A stretch of DNA of 64,000 bases, taken from Congeria kusceri. Lineage: Eukaryota; Mollusca; Bivalvia; Myida; Dreissenidae. The position numbers were made by a program, and so were the translations under genes. The notes under the pieces were generated by a model that did no database searches, was not told where the DNA came from, and saw nothing but the letters and a program-made list of their open reading frames with translations. The stretch lies in assembly GCA_027627225.1 (NCBI GenBank), contig CM051029.1, forward strand, positions 77,093,578-77,157,577, in the 5' to 3' direction. This document shows, piece after piece, positions 58,066-64,000 of this stretch (its first letter is position 1; the number at the start of each line of letters is the position of its first letter).

Positions 58066-59265
58066 TATTATGCTCCCCGAAAATTTTCGGGGGAGCGTAT
58101 AGTCGCCGCCTTGTCCGTCCGTCCGCCCTTCCGCCCGTCCTTTTGTCGCACTTTCCTGTCCGGGCTATTTCTCAGCAACTTATAGCCGGAATTCAACGAA
58201 ACTTTATGGGAAGCTTCATTACCAAGAGGAGATGTGCATATTACCAGGACGTTCCGCTTCATTGATTTTTCTCAGAGTTATGAGACTTTGAAGATTTCTG
58301 AAATAGGTATATAGTGGACAATTATTGACTTTCTTGTCCGGGCTATTTCTCAACAATTACTGTCCAGAATTCAACAAAACTTTATGGGAAGCTTCATTAC
58401 CAAGACGTTTCGCTTCAAATATTTTTCTCAGAGTTATGGGACTTTGAAGATTTCCGAAATTAGTGCACAATTCTTGACTTTCTTGTCCAGGCTTTTTCTC
58501 AGCAACTACTGGCCGGAATTCAACGAAAAGTATAGGAAGCTTCATAACCAAGAGAAGGTGTGCATATTACCAGGAGGTTTCGCTTCAATGATTGTTCTCG
58601 GAGTTATGGGACTTTGAAGATTTTTATATAGTGCACGAGTCATATCCGGGCTTTTTCTCAGCAACTAAAGGACAGATTTTATTGAAACTTAATAGAACTC
58701 TTCATTACCAAGAGGAGTTGTGCATATTAACAGGATGCTCCGCTTCAATGATTTTTTTTCAGAGTTTTTGGTACTTTGAAGATGTTTAAAATTTGTTCAT
58801 AGTGCACAATTCTTGTACGGGCTTTTTCTCAGCAACTACTTGCCAGATTTTAATAAAACTTTATGGGAAGCTTCATTGCCAAGAGGAGTTCCGCTTTACT
58901 GATTTTTCTTGGGGTTTCAGGACTTTAAAGATGTCATTGTGTCATATCTATTTCTCAGGAACTGCTATATGAAATTCAATGATGCTTGACGGTAAACTAA
59001 ATAACTAGGAATTGAAATAAACATACCGGTATTACAGTAATGATCTATTTCTTTAATTTATTTTATGTTTATTTTTACAATTTTACTTCATCTTCATGTT
59101 CATATTGTATTTGTATGGTATGTTCACATACAGATTTGATGTCAGATTTGGTCTTGCACTAGTGATTTTTAGTCACTTTACAATCTCTGCCCTTCTCATT
59201 ACATGAATATTGCTTGACAAAGCGCATTGGGGAGCATCCGTCAGTTTTACTGATATCCTTGTTTT
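58066..59265. repeat. Array-bearing repeat (TTATGCTCCCCGAAAATTTTC family)
   Basis: Opens with a palindrome CCCCGAAAATTTTCGGGG and 'ttgtccgtccgtccgccct', then about five monomers of 130-150 bp: 'ctttcttgtccgggctattt', 'ctcagcaacta.t.gccgga', 'attcaacgaaactttatggg', 'aagcttcattaccaagagg', 'tcagagttatgggactttga'. Closes 'gcattggggagcatccgtca'. Several short plus and minus open stretches inside are not genes. Confidence 0.8.
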
Positions 59266-59329
59266 CTATGTATTCAATTTAATAGCTTGCTAACGAAATT
59301 CATCGATTTCCGCTGTGTGAGGGAGTTCC

Positions 59330-59830
59330 GTGCTTTTAGACAGTCGGCTTCCGGTTCTTGCGAGTTGATATATTGCCAACTCATCCTAGACATGCTCGAT
59401 TGTATTAATCCGACATCCGGTAAACCATTCACCTTGCCCCGGTACACGCGCGCTCTGTCGTCATTTCCGGTTACAGTGATTCGGGACTTCTCGGTGAAGA
59501 CAACGTTTAGTGAACGTCGAGCATGTCGTCTGCCAGATCCCGTATCCACGAAGTTCCTACGTAAAAATTGAAGGACATTGCGTTAAATCGTAAAATTATT
59601 TGTAGGTCTGTGGATCGATCATTTAAAGAGTAATTGGACTTAAATGGTGTTATTCTGCTAAGAATGAATAGTGTGTCTTATTGTACCATATTTCAAAGTA
59701 TAGCTTTTCACGTCTGCAGGAGCCTGCACCACTACAAGGGGAATGTACCACGACTGTTGCTATCGTCGTCTGTTGTGAATGGGATCCCCGTGCTTCCTGA
59801 AATCATAGACACATAGTGTACGATTATTTG
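59330..59830 (+). repeat. Segmental duplication, copy 3
   Basis: 'agtcggcttccggttcttgc', 'aaaccattcaccttgccccg', 'cgctctgtcgtcatttccgg', 'gcatgtcgtctgccag', 'tgttgctatcgtcgtctgtt', 'cccgtgcttcctgaaat': same order as 43340-43910 and 46436-47150. Confidence 0.65.
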
Positions 59831-60033
59831 TGCCATGCATAATTGATACTTATTCACTAATATATACGACCTGGGATGAATACCAATAACATTCGGTTTA
59901 GGACACACAACTTGTACTTACCCTTCACAATTATAGTACATGTAAGTATATTTTAACAGTCTGCCATTTCATTTTTTACTTATATCATTGACATACCGGT
60001 TGTACTTGAGTGTTGGTACATATAGAATTTATT
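59831..60033. other. Spacer, nothing recognised
   Basis: AT-rich. Confidence 0.3.
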
Positions 60034-60176
60034 TGTCACGGCATGAACTTGGTCACTTAAAGGGGAGAAGTTGTGTGGCGGCCCGGTTAGCTCAGTCGGG
60101 AGAGCACTCGCCCTGATAGCGAGGGGTCCCGGGTTCGCGTCCCGGACTGGCCGCACAATTTTCTCACCCTGTGACA
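60034..60176 (+). repeat. Left LTR
   Basis: TGTCA...TGACA; includes tRNA-like block 60081-60153 and the shared tail 'gcacaattttctcaccctg'. Confidence 0.85.
60081..60153 (+). repeat. tRNA-like block in left LTR
   Basis: A box 'ttagctcagtcgggagagca'; anticodon-type stem CTCGC/GCGAG with loop CCTGATA (no U33); T stem CCGGG/CCCGG; acceptor arms GCCCGGT/ACTGGCC with one mismatch. The B box is GGTTCGCGTCC (A to C change). It looks like a tRNA and has Pol III promoter elements but is not a standard isoacceptor gene. Confidence 0.8.
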
Positions 60177-60206
60177 TTTGGCGCCCAACTTTTGAGCGAG
60201 GGTGTA
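60177..60206 (+). promoter_or_regulatory. Primer-binding site and residual polypurine tract
   Basis: The 30 bp interior. TGGCGCCCAACTTTTGAG would pair with the 3' end of a tRNA ending in GGGCGCCA; GAGCGAGGG precedes the right LTR by a few bases. Confidence 0.7.
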
Positions 60207-60350
60207 TGTCACGGCATGAAATTGGTCACTTAAAGGGGAGAAGTTGTTTTTTAGGCCCGGTTAGCTAAGTTGGGAGAGCACTCGCCCTGATAGCGAGGGG
60301 TCCCGGGTTCGAGTCCCGGACTGGCCGCACAATTTTCTCACCCTGTGACA
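60207..60350 (+). repeat. Right LTR
   Basis: TGTCA...TGACA; differs from the left LTR in a T-rich run before the tRNA-like block, at two bases in the A box region and one in the B box. Confidence 0.85.
60255..60327 (+). repeat. tRNA-like block in right LTR
   Basis: Consensus B box GGTTCGAGTCC is intact here; A box 'ttagctaagttgggagagca' has two changes. Same anticodon-type loop CCTGATA. Confidence 0.8.
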
Positions 60351-60354
60351 TATT

Positions 60355-60717
60355 AGTGGTAATTTACCTACAACATTTGAACACTAAGGTTTGAATTACG
60401 AACGGATGCACGTTTTAACACATATAAATGTATTTGAATTCCGTGTTTACTCTTTGGAATCCATCAAACCTTATATAATGTTAATAGTACAAAATGTAAT
60501 TGCTAATAATGTTTTCGTGTTTATTATTATATGTGTTGGTATAATCAGTTGTAGAACTAAGAGTACATGTAGTTGTATATGCTTAGATTTGATATCGGAA
60601 TATTTGGGGTGGTGTTTGTTGTCTGGTCGGTTACTGTCTTACTGAACACGTGCTTACCTCAATGTAGATGTAAGATTCATATTTTTGTCGGAAAGATCAG
60701 TAAGTTTTTCAGGACAT
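60355..60717. other. Intergenic, nothing recognised
   Basis: An 84-codon open stretch at 60391-60645 has no domain and AT-driven composition; not called. Confidence 0.3.
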
Positions 60718-60915
60718 AATTGCAGTGGTGTTATGGATTTGGTTTCCCCCTTGCGATCGGGAGATAGTGAATTTGATCCATACCCCTTCTCGGGGAGCGT
60801 TTGAGTGATCTTTCTCAAAAGACCAAGTACTGGTTCTACACAGAAAAACGGACTCGAAACTGTCTCAGTAATCATTGCCTTTGGATACAATCAATCTTAA
60901 ATAAATAGGTTTAAA
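60718..60915 (+). mobile_element. tRNA-derived SINE, plus orientation
   Basis: Head 'gcagtggtgttatggatttg', 'cccttgcgatcgggagatag', then 'cttctcggggagcgtttgag', 'tctttctcaaaagaccaagt', 'actggttctacacag' and tail 'aataaataggtttaaactca'. Reverse of the copies at 28852 and 45268. The head has lost much of the B box. Confidence 0.75.
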
Positions 60916-61359
60916 CTCACGAATCCATGTAAATCCAGCACCGCTTCCGTCATTGAATATTCATTAATATTCATTATACTCGATAGTCTCGGAATATAAA
61001 CGTAAACATAAAATCACATTTAATTTCAGTTACACCCAAATTACTATGGGCTATTCTATAGACAACATGCTTGAAAAGATCTTATATTACAGTAACAAAA
61101 ATGGATATAGTTTCTCTTGATTAAATTTATACTTTAATAATAAACTAGACAAACGTGGTGTTATATTTGAAAACTGCATGTACGTGTAATTACAACGAAT
61201 ATAACAGACGTGTGTTTTGAGAGCGATGTCTGTTAGCTCAGAGATATATTGAAAACACATTCGGCTTGGTCATTGAAGTATTCCTTTGTTATATATTATG
61301 TTAATTTCCAAACGCGTGTATTGATGTTATCTTCCTAAAGAGGTAATTCAATTCATATT
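60916..61359. other. Intergenic, includes duplicated block
   Basis: 61180-61300 matches 53200-53320. Two direct 'tattcattaatattcatta' type repeats at about 60955-60976. Confidence 0.45.
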
Positions 61360-61705
61360 CGAACATGATACTCGCCAATTTTTCTATAGACAAAGAACAA
61401 AATTATCGTTGTTAAACTACCCAATAAACAGCACAAACAGAAGTCCCGATTCTTAGCGGAGCATAGTAAAAAGTAGTTCCACTTACAATTGCAAAAATAT
61501 AATTATATCAAATCATGTTAGAATCGAAATAATATTCGCATTATCGTTGTTTATCGACCAATAAACAACTCTTTGTCGTTCTGATGCACGTATTATTAAA
61601 CAGCTCGGGCTAACGCCCTCGTGGTTTCATTCCTACGCATCAGAACTCCAAATCGTTCTTTATTGGTCGATAAACAACGATGAATCGAACATTATTTCTT
61701 AAATA
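61360..61705 (-). mobile_element. Foldback element copy 10
   Basis: 'acatgatactcgccaattt', 'tctatagacaaagaacaaaa', 'ttatcgttgttaaactaccc', 'cgttctgatgcacgtatta', 'acgccctcgtggtttcattc', 'ctacgcatcagaac', 'cgataaacaacgatgaatcg'. Complete, minus orientation, immediately beside segmental duplication D copy 2. Confidence 0.8.
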
Positions 61706-62265
61706 ACACATGATATAGTCGTAATAATAAACATATAAACAATAATAGCACATCGATACTTAAAAATGAATTCTGCTAACGTAATTAAAGGTATTTGAAT
61801 GCATTTTAATCCAGTATTATGTTAATATGAAGCGTTTAATATGATCTGTCTGTAGGTCTTTTAGCTACTTTAGTTAGGAACGGATTGGCATGAACCATTC
61901 TGGAAAAGTTTCAAATGGGCGAATGAACACGTGTTGAGATTTTGATGGTGATCCGGATCATCGCCTGGATTCAGGAATGTTGAAAGTATTCTTTATTATC
62001 TATAGATATGGCAATTTGACACATTAAGCTCTATAACTCTTCAAGGACTGCTTTGGGTGCTTGTTTGACCGAAATATAACCAGAAACAATAATAGCACAT
62101 AGTTTTGTGTGATCCGGATCCTGCCTTGGTGGCGTTCTGCGCTCTCCGATTGATGTATAGTTACTGATTTAGCAGCTGTATTTCATTCATGTATTTTCTG
62201 TTATCCACCATTGTCACTTTAGACTGAACAGTGTATATTACTTTCTATTAGTCTATTAGTAGTTG
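61706..62265 (+). repeat. Segmental duplication D, left part of copy 2
   Basis: Counterpart of 55220-55805. Confidence 0.75.
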
Positions 62266-62640
62266 CAAACAAGGGCGTATGCAATGGGGCGCATTCCAAC
62301 ATTTGAAAAGACGAAACCAGAACAACGTTCATTCCAATTTACTTGTTTTGATACGTTTTCATGGCTCCATTATTGGGAGGTTAGTGTGGTTCAAACGGTG
62401 GTTCCACAAGTTGATGGATTTTAATAAAAATAAAGTTCTTATCTGTAAGTCAAATAAACGTATAATAACCATAAGTTGTTTCGAAGATAAATGCATATTC
62501 TGCACATTTTTATTAGATAATCATTTTCTTAACATCCATTATTTCTTTTCAGACGCAATGCCTCGCTTTCTGAATTATCAGCATGTCTATTGTTCGTCGC
62601 CCCAATATTTGAATGATATGCTACGCCCCTTTTTAAGTTT
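62266..62640. mobile_element. Insert in duplication D copy 2 (GGGCGTATGC ends)
   Basis: Interrupts the match to copy 1. Starts AAGGGCGTATGCAATGG and ends ATGATATGCTACGCCCCTT, imperfect inverted ends of about 12 bp. A 128-codon open stretch runs through it (62279-62665) but reads past the element's right end and has no recognisable domain, so it is not called as a gene. Confidence 0.45.
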
Positions 62641-63085
62641 TTCCCACTTATGTACAACTGAATAGTATGTAATAAACTGTCTATATATGTGTGACTGAAT
62701 TATCAAAGGCATATAAACCTTTGTGTTTAATTGCATATTTAAAGGAAAACATGTAAGCACGTAGCGTTTCAAACTATTTTTGGTCACACCGAAACTGTCT
62801 TTATATTTTACATTTATTTTATACACGTATTTAATTAAACATGTATGTTTTGTAATATTCTGAACAGCATGTGTTGTGATGTTGCTTTTTTTCGAAATAT
62901 CTATACAACTTACGCTAGTACGTTCTTCTGAAACATGTATAGATCGATTTGATTAAATAATACAAGAAACGTTGTTTAATGAGAGTACATTTTAATTATT
63001 CTCGCTGATGGAGGTAAAACAACAGTTGATATTTGGCTGTTGTTGTGTCCGGATGTGTTTGACTTTGTACGACGTTATCTGTAGA
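62641..63085 (+). repeat. Segmental duplication D, right part of copy 2
   Basis: Counterpart of 56786-57180. Confidence 0.75.
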
Positions 63086-63439
63086 CAGACCTATGTCCTA
63101 TTATAACATTTTCCGTGCAAATGCGTGATTTAAATATATATTTTATATCGAGAATCATTACAAAATAAAGTCTGCTTGGTCGATCATTCTTGCCTCGTTC
63201 TGAACACGTGGAAGCGTCGTCTGCATGAATTGTCGTCTGCACCTCTGCAGAGCTCCTTGTCACGCGTTCGACTGCAAGTCAACAAACCGGATGCCAGTGA
63301 CGCCTATTGACCGTCCTGCCATCTCCATCTCCGTCCTCCTCCGTATATACTGGTACACGTGTACCATTGTTATGTGCGTGATGAGGAAAAAACCTTGCGT
63401 GCGTCCGCTAATGAAGGTATAAATGTGTGAACATCTGTC
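63086..63439. other. Intergenic, nothing certain
   Basis: Less AT-rich than average; 63225-63422 is open on the plus strand for 65 codons without a recognisable domain. Confidence 0.3.
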
Positions 63440-63555
63440 CGCCGATGATGTGTATGGGTCTGCAGATGATCATATATGTGTCCATAAATGATCGTATATG
63501 TGTCCGCCGATGAACGTATATGTGTCCGCCGATGAACGTGTATGTGTACAATTAC
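63440..63555. repeat. Short tandem repeat, about 26 bp units
   Basis: 'gtccgccgatgaacgtatat' with variants ('tgtccataaatgatcgtata', 'ccgatgatgtgtatgggtc') repeated four to five times. Confidence 0.75.
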
Positions 63556-64000
63556 CCACTCAAAAGACCGTCGGCTTCCGCCAACAGTCTAAAAATAGTG
63601 GCTGCTGAACATAAGGAGGAGCTCAGCTGAGGATGTCTACATAATGCAGGGCACGCATCTAAATACCGTGAATTGGGATATCCTAAGCCGTATTTCATCT
63701 AATAGTCCGTCTAGAGAGGCAATTATTCTGCAAAATTGAAGAATCCGTAACACAAGCACACACCAAAGATGTACTAACAGGAACAGTGACAACAATAATC
63801 AATCAATTCAATATAACTTCTCATTAGATATGTGTTACTTCCTTATATGTACCAGAAATGCCATACAGTACAAATTGTTGTCTCCTTAAAATCAGTACTA
63901 TAGCTGTCCAAAGTTATAGCGGAACATATGTATGTGTGTGTGTGTGCTAACACCCAACATTTTTATAAACACCTTAAACCTTACGCTAAAATGAAACGTT
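63556..64000. other. Intergenic to window end
   Basis: Contains a (TG)n run at about 63930-63945. No gene recognised. Confidence 0.35.

Larger units (their letters stand above)
60034..60350 (+). mobile_element. Miniature LTR retroelement with tRNA-like LTRs
   Basis: Two direct repeats, 60034-60176 (143 bp) and 60207-60350 (144 bp), each begin TGTCACGGCATGAA and end CACCCTGTGACA, so they carry the TG...CA ends and short inverted TGTCA/TGACA of LTRs. Between them is only 30 bp, which starts two bases from the left LTR with TGGCGCCCAAC, a typical retroelement primer-binding site, and ends with a purine-biased GAGCGAGGG next to the right LTR. TATT flanks both outer ends (60030-60033 and 60351-60354), a 4 bp target duplication. 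There is no coding space, so it must be mobilised in trans. Each LTR contains a tRNA-like block. The LTRs differ at a few places, mainly before the tRNA-like block. The plan matches plant TRIM/Cassandra elements, with tRNA instead of 5S. Confidence 0.85.

Noticed and set aside
58066..58800. Several 60-118 codon frames on both strands
   Set aside because: They are monomers of the array-bearing repeat read in different frames.
60081..60327. Two functional tRNA genes in tandem
   Set aside because: Anticodon loops lack U33, the acceptor stem is mismatched, and both sit inside LTR-like direct repeats with a target duplication.
62279..62665. 128-codon open frame on the plus strand
   Set aside because: Runs across the right boundary of an insert into duplicated sequence and shows no domain; likely chance.

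Overview
The window is animal nuclear DNA: AT-rich, gene-poor, with spliced exons (GT/AG), Pol III-type retroposons and a very high load of cut-and-paste transposon debris. The style of the repeats (elements that start TATGCCCC and carry internal arrays of 130-190 bp monomers) and a RING-less B-box/NHL gene of a type greatly expanded in bivalves point to a bivalve mollusc, perhaps a dreissenid mussel. That assignment is inference from family knowledge, not proof.

Only one plausible intact host gene is recognised: a three-exon TRIM-like gene (30938-34592, +) encoding two B-boxes, a coiled coil and an NHL-like propeller. A handful of short open segments with good splice sites (9369, 28091, 42529, 48457) are reported as weak candidates.

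The left part (1-6.6 kb) holds a decayed autonomous ISL2EU-type DNA transposon (2199-6374). It has matching terminal inverted repeats, a spliced THAP + DDE transposase on the plus strand and, on the minus strand, a three-exon SWIM + YqaJ nuclease gene. The exons of the two genes interleave, each sitting largely in the other's introns. Both genes carry frameshifts and the nuclease has lost a catalytic glutamate. The element is flanked by direct repeats of about 165 bp.

From 8.6 to 29.6 kb the sequence is mostly array-bearing repeats (8.6, 12.9, 18.3, 23.3, 25.9, 28.5 kb) and inverted-repeat elements (12018-13910, 14927-16643, 22592-23231), with SINE and hairpin insertions. From 35 to 41 kb there is an unidentified pseudogene, a cluster of a 15-base motif, a TIR element with a tRNA-like core, and a solo LTR-like tRNA unit.

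From 41 to 64 kb the sequence is built from diverged segmental duplications (43.1-43.9, 46.4-47.2, 57.6-57.9, 59.3-59.8; and 55.2-57.2 versus 61.7-63.1 kb). These are repeatedly invaded by a foldback element made of nested palindromes (10 copies in the window), plus minisatellites.

The most striking object is at 60034-60350. It is a 317 bp miniature LTR retroelement: two LTRs of 143-144 bp (TGTCA...TGACA), a 30 bp interior that is little more than a primer-binding site, and a 4 bp target duplication. Each LTR contains a tRNA-like sequence with A and B boxes. It is a tRNA-bearing analogue of the plant 5S-bearing Cassandra elements.
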